A DNA stretch of 64,000 bases, taken from Streptomyces sp. CHD11. Its GTDB lineage: Bacteria > Actinomycetota > Actinomycetes > Streptomycetales > Streptomycetaceae. A program made the position numbers and the translations under genes. Under the pieces are notes generated by a model. That model saw nothing but the letters and a program-made list of their open reading frames with translations, had not been told where the DNA came from and made no database searches. Positions 45,300-53,580 of this stretch are shown here, piece by piece; the first letter of the stretch is position 1, and every line of letters begins with the position of its first letter. Location of the stretch: positions 62,001-126,000 of the forward strand of contig NZ_JABTTS010000014.1 of NCBI RefSeq assembly GCF_018638295.1, in the 5' to 3' direction.

Positions 45300-45619
45300 A
45301 CGGCCACGCGGTCTCGTCGGCAGCGGCCGGTCCTGCTGACCGGGGACCACCACGTAGGGGGTCACACGGTCGCACGAGTTCGGCATCGCGCCGGAGGACG
45401 TCATCGCCGAGGTGCCGCCGCGGGACAAGACCGGTGTCGTCAAGCGGCCGCAGGCGGAGGGTTGTTCGGTCGCGATGGCCGTTCGCCCGCAACGTCGGAG
45501 CGCTGCCGCTCGCGGCGTCCGGGCTGCGGACCGGCGTGATCGTCGCAGCGGCCATGACCATGCCCTCGGTCTTCATGGCCGGCAACTCCCCGCGCCTACG
45601 GGCGTTCCGCGGCACCTGA
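45300..45619 (+). pseudogene. Remnant of a copper P-type ATPase (CopA-like)
   Basis: Short pieces of the C-terminal half of a Cu+-ATPase remain, in three different frames: LLTGDHH (about 45333, equivalent of the TGDN motif), FGIAPEDVIAEVPPRDKTG (45379 onward), and FARNVGALPLAASGL to SVFMAGNSPRLRAF (45482-45619), the last membrane helix and conserved C-terminal tail. The VGDGxND segment and everything N-terminal are gone. The order is right, so this is decay by deletion and frameshift, not chance. Confidence 0.75.
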
Positions 45620-45739
45620 TCCGGCGAACGGCCGGGGCGGGCGGGCCCCTCGTGTGGTTCTTGCGTACCGTGGGCACCTGGTGATTCCCGCACCGCTGTG
45701 CGGGTCCGCCGCTCCACGATGCCACCGCGGGAGAGACAG

Positions 45740-46387
45740 ATGAGTGAGCCGCCCACCACCGCACAGGACGTCACCCGTCCGCTCACCGAGCCAGTGCCCC
45801 CCGCCGACGGACTACGCAGGGTCGTCTCCGCGGTGTTCGGTGACCTCAGAGCGGTGGACGGCGCCCTGTACGCGGCGGTCGCGGCCACCCCGACGCCGAC
45901 GCTGGACCGGGCGCTGCGCCGCCTCTCCCACGCGGCGGACCACTCCAAGATCTCCTTCGCCATCGCGGGCGCGCTCGCCCTGGCCGGGTCGCGTCCGCGC
46001 CGGGCGGCACTCGCCGGGGTCGGGGCCGTGGCGGTGGCCTCGGCGTCCGCCAATCTGCTGGGCAAACGCCTGGTGCGCAGGGACCGTCCGGACCGGGAAG
46101 CGGCGCGGGTGACGGTGGACCGGCACGTACCGATGCCGACGTCGGCGTCGTTCCCGTCCGGGCACACCGCGTCGGCGGTCGCGTTCGCGACGGCGGTCGG
46201 CACGGTGGTGCCTGCGGCTTCGGTGCCGCTGGGGGCCCTGGCCGGAGCGGTGGGATACTCCCGCGTCCATACGGGAGTGCACTATCCGGGCGATGTGGCG
46301 GCGGGGGCCGTGCTGGGTATCGCCAGTGCGGCGACCGCGCTGGCCGTGGCGTCGGCGCGGTTCCCGGCGTCGTACCGGCGAAGGTGA
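45740..46387 (+). CDS. PAP2-family membrane phosphatase
   Basis: 215 residues with about five hydrophobic helices and the three acid-phosphatase motifs: KRLVRRDRPDR (about 113), PSGHT (about 141) and SRVHTGVHYPGDV (about 174). Dephosphorylates lipid phosphates such as undecaprenyl-PP or phosphatidic acid. ATG after GGGAGAGACAG; an earlier in-frame ATG overlaps that site and is less likely. Confidence 0.9.
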   Translation: MSEPPTTAQDVTRPLTEPVPPADGLRRVVSAVFGDLRAVDGALYAAVAATPTPTLDRALRRLSHAADHSKISFAIAGALALAGSRPRRAALAGVGAVAVASASANLLGKRLVRRDRPDREAARVTVDRHVPMPTSASFPSGHTASAVAFATAVGTVVPAASVPLGALAGAVGYSRVHTGVHYPGDVAAGAVLGIASAATALAVASARFPASYRRR

Positions 46388-46521
46388 GGATCGCCTCGCG
46401 TCGCGGTGACGCACCAGCCATTCCTCCCGGACGGATGAGCGCACGGGGGTGCCCCCCGGGCAGCCCGCCGACCGGACGGGTCAGGGCGAGGGCAGCCGGT
46501 ACCGGACCTCACACGTCGTGG

Positions 46522-47235
46522 TCAGACGAGACGGGCGAAGACCACCAGGTTCTCGGTGTAGTCCTTGGCGGAGTGGTCGTAGTCGCCGGCGCAGGTGATG
46601 AGCCTGACCTGGGCGTCGGGCGTGTCGGCGTAGACGCGCTCGTCGGGGAAGTCGTCCTTGTCGAAGGACTCCGTGTCGTCGACCACGAACGTGGCCTTGC
46701 TGCCGTCGTCGCGCAGCACCCGGAAACGGTCTCCCTTCTCCAGTTCGCCGAGCCGCGCGAACACGGCCGGGGACGTCGCGGTGTCCACGTGACCGGCGAT
46801 GATCGCCGTACCGGGTTCTCCGGGGGAGATGCCCTTGGCGTACCAGCCGACGAGATTGGTGTTGTGTGCCGGCGGCGGTTCGAGCTGACCCTTGCGGTTG
46901 ATGGCGAGATCGGTGAAGGGGGCGTCGACACCGATCCCGGGGATGACCAGCCGGGTCGGCTCGGAGCGCGGCAGATGCTTGCCGGCCGGCGCGGAGGGGG
47001 CGGTCTCGCCGGCGGCCGGCTCGGTCGAGGCCGGGGCGGACGGAGCCGCCGAGACGGCGGGGGGCGCGTGCGGCCCATGGGCGTCGTCCGGAAGGTCGTC
47101 CCCGCCGCCCATCAGCGTCGCGGCCAGCAGCAGGCCGGCCCCGCTCCAGAAGACCGCCGTCATGACGGCGCGCAGCCTCCTCCTCGTCGGCGACGCCGGA
47201 CCGGTTTCGGGGGGTGTGGGGGGACTGGCCGGCAT
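46522..47235 (-). CDS. Class F sortase
   Basis: 237 residues. N-terminal membrane anchor at about 22-44 (AVMTAVFWSGAGLLLAAT), Pro/Ala-rich stalk, then a sortase beta-barrel with His in AIIAGHVDT and catalytic Cys in VRLITCAGDYD, and the final Arg in VVFARLV. Class F sortases attach or process surface proteins in actinobacteria. ATG after GAGGTGG. An upstream start at 47346 would add residues encoded by tandem repeats and seems less likely. The downstream-facing neighbour 47397-47876 is a candidate partner. Confidence 0.88.
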   Translation of the reverse strand: MPASPPTPPETGPASPTRRRLRAVMTAVFWSGAGLLLAATLMGGGDDLPDDAHGPHAPPAVSAAPSAPASTEPAAGETAPSAPAGKHLPRSEPTRLVIPGIGVDAPFTDLAINRKGQLEPPPAHNTNLVGWYAKGISPGEPGTAIIAGHVDTATSPAVFARLGELEKGDRFRVLRDDGSKATFVVDDTESFDKDDFPDERVYADTPDAQVRLITCAGDYDHSAKDYTENLVVFARLV

Positions 47236-47260
47236 CGGGGGGACCACCTCGTTCGGGAAC

Positions 47261-47335
47261 GGCAGCGGGCAGGAGTCTCGGGAGGCAGCGGGCAGGAGTC
47301 CCGGCAGAGCAGGCAGGAGTCCCGGCAGAGCGGGC
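47261..47335. repeat. Imperfect 21-23-bp tandem repeats
   Basis: Three copies of a unit containing GGCAGGAGT (47268, 47291, 47312) and a partial fourth, between the surface-protein gene and the sortase start. Confidence 0.75.
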
Positions 47336-47396
47336 GGGGCCGTCATGACGCGCCTGGCGCGCGGACGGCCCCGGCCGCTATGACGCCGGGCACGGC

Positions 47397-47876
47397 TCAG
47401 GCCACGCCGCCGGCGACCTTCTTACGGCGCAGCGCGTAGGCGCCGGCGCCCAGGACACCGAGTGCGGCCAGGCCGCCCGCGGTGACACCGGGCTGGGCGA
47501 GCCCGCCGCCGCCGGTGTGCATGCCGCCGCTCGGCTTGTCGTGGTTCCACTCCTTGTCCTGCTTGCCGCTCCAGGGCTCCTCCTTCTGGGAGTCGCCCTT
47601 GTCCTTGTACGTCTCGGGGTCGTACTTCGGGTCCTTGGCGGTACCCCAGTCCTCCTCGCTCACGGCGGCGAGGGCCCCGCCACCCGTGTGCATTCCGCCG
47701 TGCGGCTTGTCGTGCTTGCTCTCCTTGTCGTGCTTGCCCTCCTTGTCGTGCTCCTTGCTGTAGGAAGAGGTGTCGTGACCGTCGTCGCCGGTGTGGTCGG
47801 CATAGGCTGTGGGCGCGGCAAGGGCAAGGGCCGCCGTGGCCGTTGCGGTGGCAAGCACCATGCGGGCAGAGCGCAT
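47397..47876 (-). CDS. Secreted His/Lys/Asp-rich protein with C-terminal membrane anchor, possible sortase-linked surface protein
   Basis: 159 residues. Signal peptide about 1-26 (ending AYA), a highly charged middle with repeats of HDKE/KHDK (about 40-58), two copies of KPxGGMHTGGG (about 57 and 115), then a hydrophobic helix GLAALGVLGAGAYA and RRKK at the end. This is the layout of a cell-wall-anchored protein, but no LPxTG is present; HTGGG is the only repeated candidate motif. ATG after GGAAGGACTGATCG. Sits upstream of and co-directional with the class F sortase. Confidence 0.82.
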   Translation of the reverse strand: MRSARMVLATATATAALALAAPTAYADHTGDDGHDTSSYSKEHDKEGKHDKESKHDKPHGGMHTGGGALAAVSEEDWGTAKDPKYDPETYKDKGDSQKEEPWSGKQDKEWNHDKPSGGMHTGGGGLAQPGVTAGGLAALGVLGAGAYALRRKKVAGGVA

Positions 47877-48057
47877 CGATCAGTCCTTCCGCGGGAGGCC
47901 GGGCAGCTGACCCCTCGTCAGCACGAACGTCCCGTTCTCCGGCATGATCCACGCTCGGCCATGCCGCGCGGTCCCACCATCCGGGGCGTTCACACGGGTT
48001 AACGCCCGTCACCCCAGCGGCGGCGTCCGGTCACACCCTCGTCCCGTCCCGGCACCC

Positions 48058-48086
48058 TTGCCCCCGACCCGGCCGACACTTAGCCT
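48058..48086 (+). promoter_or_regulatory. Promoter of the MFS gene (leaderless)
   Basis: TTGCCC, a 17-bp spacer, and TAGCCT at 48081-48086. The GTG at 48093 lies where transcription should begin, so the mRNA has no leader. Confidence 0.65.
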
Positions 48087-48092
48087 GACTTT

Positions 48093-49292
48093 GTGCCGCA
48101 AATAAACAAAACCCGATCGCACAGTGTGGTGCCGGGTACCGACCTCGCCCGCCTCCGTCTCGCTCTGACCGCCTTCTTCGCTCTCGACGGCTTCGTCTTC
48201 GCCGGCTGGGTCGTCCGCATCCCCGCCATCAAGGAGCAGACCGGCGCCTCCGCGAGCACGCTGGGTCTCGCCCTGCTCGGTGTCTCCGCCGGGGCGGTCG
48301 TCACCATGACGCTCACCGGCCGCCTGTGCCGCCGGTACGGAAGTCATCTCGTGACCGTGGTCTGTGCGGTCGTGCTCTGTCTCAGCGTCGCCCTGCCCCC
48401 TCTGACCCATTCCGCCGTCGCGCTGGGCACCGTGCTCCTGCTGTTCGGCGCCGCCTACGGTGGCATCAACGTCGCCTTCAACAGTGCCGCCGTCGATCTG
48501 GTGGCCGCTCTGCAGCGGCCGATCATGCCCAGCTTCCACGCCGCGTTCAGCCTGGGAGGCATGATCGGGGCGGGGCTGGGCGCGCTGGTCGCCGGGTCCC
48601 TGTCGCCGACCTCGCATCTGTGGGGACTGGCCGCCGTCGGGCTGCTGATCACGGCGTTCGCGGGCCGCGCCCTGATGCGGTGCGAGCCGCTCACCCCCGC
48701 GGCCTCCGGCCGGGCCCGGCGGGAGGGTCCGCGCCGGCTCGACCGGCGCACCCGGGCGCTGGTGATCGTCTTCGGCATGATCGCGCTCTGCACGGCATAC
48801 GGCGAAGGAGCACTGGCGGACTGGGGCGCCCTGCATCTGGAGGAGGACCTGGACGCCTCGCCGGGTGCGGCAGCCGTCGGGTACGCCCTCTTCGCCCTCG
48901 CCATGACGATCGGGCGGCTCACCGGAACGACGCTGCTGGAACGGCTGGGCCGGACGCGTACGATCCTCGCCGGAGGCTCCACCGCGGCGGCCGGAATGCT
49001 GCTCGGCGCGCTCGCGCCGTCGCTGTCGGCCGCCCTGATCGGCTATGCGATCACCGGCCTCGGTCTCGCGAACCTGTTCCCCGTGGCCATCGAACGGGCG
49101 GGCGCCCTCGCGGGCCCCACCGGCGTGGCGACCGCCTCCACCCTCGGCTACGGCGGCATGCTCCTCGGCCCGCCCGCGATCGGCTTCATGGCGGACTGGT
49201 TCAGCCTGCCGACGGCGCTGACCAGCGTGGCCGTACTGGCCGCGGTGGCCACCGTCATCGGCTTCGCGACCCGCCATGTGAAGGCGGCCTGA
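48093..49292 (+). CDS. MFS transporter
   Basis: 399 residues with twelve hydrophobic segments. The loop between helices 2 and 3 has the MFS motif GRLCRRYG, repeated in the second half as LLERLGRTRT. The opening FFALDGFVFAGWVVRIPAIK and overall pattern fit the FucP/YbjJ-like branch of sugar or drug permeases. Substrate unknown. GTG start without a Shine-Dalgarno, explained by the leaderless promoter. Confidence 0.9.
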   Translation: MPQINKTRSHSVVPGTDLARLRLALTAFFALDGFVFAGWVVRIPAIKEQTGASASTLGLALLGVSAGAVVTMTLTGRLCRRYGSHLVTVVCAVVLCLSVALPPLTHSAVALGTVLLLFGAAYGGINVAFNSAAVDLVAALQRPIMPSFHAAFSLGGMIGAGLGALVAGSLSPTSHLWGLAAVGLLITAFAGRALMRCEPLTPAASGRARREGPRRLDRRTRALVIVFGMIALCTAYGEGALADWGALHLEEDLDASPGAAAVGYALFALAMTIGRLTGTTLLERLGRTRTILAGGSTAAAGMLLGALAPSLSAALIGYAITGLGLANLFPVAIERAGALAGPTGVATASTLGYGGMLLGPPAIGFMADWFSLPTALTSVAVLAAVATVIGFATRHVKAA

Positions 49293-49355
49293 GCCGCACA
49301 GGGGCGCGCCCGGCAGCCGTCCGAGCGCGTGGCCGACGGCCGGACCGGGCGCGCG

Positions 49356-49381
49356 GTTCACCGCCGGCCGGACCGGGGTAC
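49356..49381 (+). promoter_or_regulatory. Sigma-B-type stress promoter
   Basis: GTTCA, 15-bp spacer, GGGTAC: a close match to the GNNTN-N14-16-GGGTAY consensus of Streptomyces sigma-B. It lies about 75 bp before an SDR gene of the general-stress type. Confidence 0.6.
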
Positions 49382-49456
49382 ACGGACGGCGGTGCCCGCC
49401 GGTCCTCCGTCGGCGGGCACCGGACGTACGAGGCCCGCACATCCCTGGGAGAGACC

Positions 49457-50335
49457 GTGAGCCAACAGCAGAACCCCGTGGACCAGCAGCCGACTCCCGA
49501 CTTCCCGGCCCAGGACCAGCCGCATCCCGGCTGGACCGGTCCGATGGATCCGCCACCGGACCACGGTGAGGACTCCTACCGGGGCAGCGGCCGGCTGGCG
49601 GACCGCAAGGCCGTGATCACCGGTGGGGACTCGGGGATCGGCCGGGCGGTCGCCCTCGCGTTCGCCCGGGAGGGCGCCGACGTGCTCTTCACCTACCTGG
49701 ACAGCGAGAAGGACGACGCCGAGGAGACCGCACGCCTGGTGGAGGAGGCGGGCCGGCGGGCCGTGCCCGTCGCGTGCGACGTGCGGGAGGAGGAGAACTG
49801 CCGGACGCTCATCGAGCGCGCGGCGCGGGAGTTCGGCCGGATCGACATCCTGGTGAACAACGCCGCGTACCAGATGTCGCAGCCCGACGGCATCGAGGCG
49901 ATCTCCACCGAGCAGTTCGACCGCGTGCTGCGGACCAATCTGTACGGCATGTTCTGGCTGTGCAAGATGGCGCTGCCGCACATGCCGGAGGGCGCCTCCA
50001 TCATCAACTCGGCCTCCGTGCAGGCGTACAAGCCGAGCCCGCATCTGCTGGACTACGCGACCACCAAGGGTGCCATCGTCACGTTCACCCAGGGGCTGGC
50101 GCAGATGCTGATCGAGCGGGGCATCCGGGTGAACGCCGTGGCGCCGGGCCCCGTATGGACGCCACTGATCCCGGCGACGCTGCCGGACACGGCGGAGTTC
50201 GGCAAACAGGCCCCGATCGGCCGGCCGGCCCAGCCGTCCGAGATGGCACCGGCGTATGTCTTCCTCGCCTCCCAGGAAGCCTCGTACATCACCGCCGAGA
50301 TCGTCAACGCCACGGGCGGGACCCCGCTGCCGTAG
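49457..50335 (+). CDS. SDR-family oxidoreductase, general-stress type (YdaD/YhdF-like)
   Basis: 292 residues. The N-terminal extension of about 45 residues (Gln/Pro-rich, ending in a PPPDHGEDSYRGSGRLADRK element) is typical of the Bacillus general-stress SDR group. Rossmann motif TGGDSGIGRAVALA, NNAAYQ, catalytic Ser in SASVQ, and YATTKGA. GTG after GGGAGAGACC. Substrate unknown. The sigma-B-like promoter fits stress control. Confidence 0.9.
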   Translation: MSQQQNPVDQQPTPDFPAQDQPHPGWTGPMDPPPDHGEDSYRGSGRLADRKAVITGGDSGIGRAVALAFAREGADVLFTYLDSEKDDAEETARLVEEAGRRAVPVACDVREEENCRTLIERAAREFGRIDILVNNAAYQMSQPDGIEAISTEQFDRVLRTNLYGMFWLCKMALPHMPEGASIINSASVQAYKPSPHLLDYATTKGAIVTFTQGLAQMLIERGIRVNAVAPGPVWTPLIPATLPDTAEFGKQAPIGRPAQPSEMAPAYVFLASQEASYITAEIVNATGGTPLP

Positions 50336-50370
50336 GCCGGGCGGGCCGGGCGTACGACAGAATCGTCCCC

Positions 50371-51108
50371 ATGGACACCGCCTGGTTTCTCGGAATCCTC
50401 GACGCAGAGGGGCAGTTGCTGGCCGACGCCGCGCAGGAGGCGGGTATGACCGCCTCCGTTCCGTCCTGCCCGGGATGGGAGGTACGGGATCTGCTCCGGC
50501 ACACCGGTGTGGTGCACCGATGGGCCGCGGCCTTCGTCGCCGACGGACACACGGCGCCCCGCCCGATGGGTGAGCACCCCGAACTGGACGGCCCCGGGCT
50601 CGTGTCGTGGTACCGCGACAGCCACCGCCGCCTGGTGGACACCCTGGCCGGCGCCGCGCCCGGGACGCAGTGCTTCACCTTCCTGCCCGGTGGCCCGTCC
50701 GGCGCCCTCGCCTTCTGGGCCCGGCGCCAGGCACACGAGACCACGGTCCACCGCTTCGACGCGGAGTCGGCCCGCGGCGGCGTCCCGGCCCCGATCGCCG
50801 CGGACTTCGCGGTGGACGGTGTCGATGAGCTGCTGCGTGGCTTCCACGCCCGTCGCAAGAGCCGGATACGCACCGACCGGCCCCGCGTCCTGCGGCTGCG
50901 CACGACCGACGCGGACGCGGTGTGGACCGTACACCTGTCTCAGGAGCCGCCGGTGACCACACGGGACGCGGTCGGCGTCGCGGAGTGCGAACTGGCCGCA
51001 CCTGCACAGGAGTTGTATCTCGCCCTGTGGAACCGGCTATCGGTTCCGGCGCTGTCGGGCGATCCGGAACTCGCCACGCTGTGGCGGGAGACGTCCGCCG
51101 TGGTCTGA
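50371..51108 (+). CDS. Maleylpyruvate isomerase-family, mycothiol-dependent enzyme
   Basis: 245 residues. N-terminal DinB-like four-helix domain (about 1-150) with conserved PSCPGWEVRDLLRHTGVVHRW and RRQAHETTVHR, the histidines forming the metal site; C-terminal MDMPI_C-type domain. Enzymes of this group use mycothiol as cofactor for isomerisation or conjugation. Substrate unknown. Confidence 0.87.
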   Translation: MDTAWFLGILDAEGQLLADAAQEAGMTASVPSCPGWEVRDLLRHTGVVHRWAAAFVADGHTAPRPMGEHPELDGPGLVSWYRDSHRRLVDTLAGAAPGTQCFTFLPGGPSGALAFWARRQAHETTVHRFDAESARGGVPAPIAADFAVDGVDELLRGFHARRKSRIRTDRPRVLRLRTTDADAVWTVHLSQEPPVTTRDAVGVAECELAAPAQELYLALWNRLSVPALSGDPELATLWRETSAVV

Positions 51109-51231
51109 GATCCGGGGGCCCGGCCCGCCGGTCACCGGGACGTGCCGCCGCCATGAACGCGGCGTGGCAGGTGTGGCGCTTGCCCGCGGGGTACACGCCT
51201 GTTTGGCTTCTCGGGTGGGGGCGATCGGGGG

Positions 51232-51522
51232 ATGGCAATGACAGGGCACGGGCAGCGGCGGACTCAGGCCGAGCGGGACGCGATCACCGTGGAGATCGGG
51301 TACGCGCTGCTGAGCGCGGCCCTGGCGGCGGCGCTCGTCCTCGGGGCCGTGGCGGGGCCGGCGCTGCTCTTCGAGCTGCCGGCGGCCGTCGAGGTGCTGC
51401 TGGTCCGCGGCGGGTGGGTGGTGGCGGCCGTCCTGTTCGTGGTCCGCACCGTCGCCGTACTGGTCCGGTTCCGGCGAGCGGCTCAGCCCAGCCAGCCCGG
51501 CCGTACCAGCCCGGACTCATAA
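51232..51522 (+). CDS. Small two-helix membrane protein (DUF6332-like)
   Basis: 96 residues. ERDAITVEIGYALLSAAL opens the first of two membrane helices (about 22-45 and 58-80), a pattern I recall from Streptomyces DUF6332. ATG 51232 or 51238; neither has a strong ribosome-binding site. The last 40 bp overlap the end of the convergent response-regulator gene. Function unknown. Confidence 0.68.
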   Translation: MAMTGHGQRRTQAERDAITVEIGYALLSAALAAALVLGAVAGPALLFELPAAVEVLLVRGGWVVAAVLFVVRTVAVLVRFRRAAQPSQPGRTSPDS

Positions 51523-52148
51523 GCCAGCACCACCAGTTGGGCCCGGTCGCGGGCGCCGAGTTTCACCATGGTGCGACTGACGTGGGTCTTCGCCGTGAGC
51601 GGACTGACCACCAGGCGGCGGGCGATCTCCTCGTTGGACAGGCCGATGCCGACCAACGCCATGACCTCCCGCTCCCGCTCGGTGAGCCCGGCGAGGGCAC
51701 CCGCGGCGGCCGGTTCCTTGGAGCGAGCCGCGAACTCGGCGATCAGCCGGCGGGTCACCCCGGGTGAGAGCAACGCGTCGCCCTCGACCACCGCCCGCAC
51801 CGCGCGCAGCAGTTCCTCCGGCTCCGTGTCCTTGACCAGGAACCCCGAGGCTCCCGAGCGGATCGCCTCGAAGACGTACTCGTCCAGCTCGAAGGTGGTG
51901 AGCATCACCACCTTCACGTCCTGGAGCTCCGGGTCCGCCGTCACACGGCGGGTGGCGGCCAGTCCGTCGAGGGCGGGCATACGGATGTCCATCAGCACCA
52001 CGTCGGGCCGCAGTTCGCGGATCAGCCGCAGGGCCTCCTGACCGTCGGGAGCCTCCCCCGCCACCTCGATGTCCGGCTGCGCGTCCAGCAGCGCGCGGAA
52101 GCCTGCCCGGACCAGTGACTGGTCGTCGGCGAGCAGCACACGGATCAC
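51483..52148 (-). CDS. NarL/LuxR-type response regulator
   Basis: 221 residues. Receiver domain 1-120 with acidic pocket LLADDQ, phospho-acceptor Asp in VVLMDIRMP (about 54), Thr in MLTTFE and Lys in FLVKDTEP. LuxR-type HTH about 150-215 (LTEREREVMALVGIG, EEIARRLVVSPLTAKTHV). GTG start overlapping the kinase stop as GTGA, so the pair is coupled. Confidence 0.93.
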   Translation of the reverse strand: MIRVLLADDQSLVRAGFRALLDAQPDIEVAGEAPDGQEALRLIRELRPDVVLMDIRMPALDGLAATRRVTADPELQDVKVVMLTTFELDEYVFEAIRSGASGFLVKDTEPEELLRAVRAVVEGDALLSPGVTRRLIAEFAARSKEPAAAGALAGLTEREREVMALVGIGLSNEEIARRLVVSPLTAKTHVSRTMVKLGARDRAQLVVLAYESGLVRPGWLG

Positions 52149-53485
52149 CGGTCCTCCCTTCCCCCGAGCGGCAGTACGGCGAGCACCCGGAACCCTCCGT
52201 CGGAGCGCGGGCCCGCCTCGACGGTGCCATTCAGCGCGGCCGCCCGCTCCCGCATCCCGGCCAGCCCGTTCCCTCCGCCACCCGTGTCGGCACCGGTGGC
52301 CGGCCCGTCGTCGTCGACGCGCAGCCGCAGCCGGTCCCCGCTCCGCTCGACGCTCACGCGCGCCTCCCGCGAGCCCGAGTGCCGGACGACGTTGGTGAGG
52401 GCCTCCTGGACGATCCGGAAGGCGGCCAGGTCCACTCCGGGCGGCAGCCGCGGCTGCTCCTGCCCGACGGTGACGGTGACGGTGAGGCCCGCGCTCGCGG
52501 CCTGTTCCACCAGTTCCGGCAGCCGGTCGAGACCGGGGGCGGGCGCACGGGGCGCCGTGCCGGGCGCGCGCAGCGTGTCGAGCACCTGCCGCACCTCCCC
52601 CAGCGCCTCCTTGCTCTGGGCCTTGATGGTGGCGAGCGCGGTGCGCGCCTGTTCCGGATCACTGTCCAGGAGCGCGAGTCCGACGCCCGCCTGCACGTTG
52701 ATGACGGAGATGCTGTGCGCGAGCACGTCGTGCAGCTCCCTGGCGATCCGCAGCCGCTCCTCGTCCGCGCGGCGCCGTGCCGCCCGGGCCCGCTCGGCCC
52801 GTTCCCTCGCCCACTGCTCGCGTCGGACCCGGGCCAGTTCCGACAACGCCACCAGCGCCACCACCCAGGTGGCGATCACGATCTCCTGGCTCCAGGAGGC
52901 CGCTCGGTCACCGGCGGGCGGCAGCCACCGGTACAAGAGGTGGGCGATCAGCACGTGTCCCGCCCAGAACGCCCCCATCGCCGCCCAGGTGGCGTGCCGG
53001 TGTCCCGAGACGATGGCGCTGAAGCAGGCCACGGCGACGGTGAGGAGCACCGGACCGTACGGATAGCCGGCCCCCGTGTACAGCAGCACCACGGCCACCG
53101 TCCCGGACACCACGGGCACGGGGTGACGCAGCCGCCACAGCAGCATCACGCCGGCCGCGCACAGCAGGGCCCGGCCGAAGGGGTCCAGGGGGCTCCGCTC
53201 GCCGTCCTGGGCGTGGCCCGCGAAATGGGATCCGGTCAGCACGAACGCGGTGAGCAGCACGGTGGAACGCCAGGGCCACCGGGGGTGCCGGCTCCCCTCG
53301 CCGTCGCCGTCGCCGTCGCCGTGGCCGTGGCCGTGGCCGTGGCCGTGGCCGTCGGCCGCGGGGAGTTCCTCGCGCGCCTCGGCCCAGCGGCTCCATGGCG
53401 GCGGGCCGGGCCGCCACCCCCGGTGCGGCCTCCCGGGGCGCCACCGCCCCGGTGCCCCGCCGACGGCTCCACGCTGCTCGTCCAT
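52145..53485 (-). CDS. Two-component sensor histidine kinase (NarL-partner, HisKA_3 type)
   Basis: 446 residues from the ATG at 53485. An unusual cytoplasmic N-terminus holds a run of His-Gly and Asp-Gly pairs (about 48-66), followed by about five membrane helices (75-220). The phospho-acceptor His lies in ARELHDVLAHSIS (about 262); the ATPase has N-box EALTNVVRHS and a G-box in GNGLAGMRERAA. It phosphorylates the regulator encoded downstream. Signal unknown; the His-Gly run could bind metal. Confidence 0.9.
   Translation of the reverse strand: MDEQRGAVGGAPGRWRPGRPHRGWRPGPPPWSRWAEAREELPAADGHGHGHGHGHGDGDGDGEGSRHPRWPWRSTVLLTAFVLTGSHFAGHAQDGERSPLDPFGRALLCAAGVMLLWRLRHPVPVVSGTVAVVLLYTGAGYPYGPVLLTVAVACFSAIVSGHRHATWAAMGAFWAGHVLIAHLLYRWLPPAGDRAASWSQEIVIATWVVALVALSELARVRREQWARERAERARAARRRADEERLRIARELHDVLAHSISVINVQAGVGLALLDSDPEQARTALATIKAQSKEALGEVRQVLDTLRAPGTAPRAPAPGLDRLPELVEQAASAGLTVTVTVGQEQPRLPPGVDLAAFRIVQEALTNVVRHSGSREARVSVERSGDRLRLRVDDDGPATGADTGGGGNGLAGMRERAAALNGTVEAGPRSDGGFRVLAVLPLGGREDR
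53301..53354. repeat. Nine 6-bp tandem units inside the kinase gene
   Basis: CCGTCG x3, CCGTGG x5, CCGTCG x1. On the coding strand they encode alternating His-Gly and Asp-Gly pairs in the kinase N-terminus. Unit number is a whole-codon multiple, so changes keep the frame. Confidence 0.9.
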
Positions 53486-53580
53486 GTCCGCCACGCTAGA
53501 CGCCGGTCGCCCCGGGTGACGTCGGCCCGGCGTGGTGATCACGCGTACTCCCGGCGGAGTACGTCCGACCGCCCGGCCTT

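Noticed and set aside
45029-45619. A 196-residue intact protein
   Set aside because: Only the last 45 residues resemble a protein (CopA tail); the rest is a different frame of the decayed ATPase plus promoter sequence.
53301-53354. CRISPR or iteron array
   Set aside because: Simple 6-bp tandem units without spacers, inside a coding region. No true CRISPR repeats were seen in the window.
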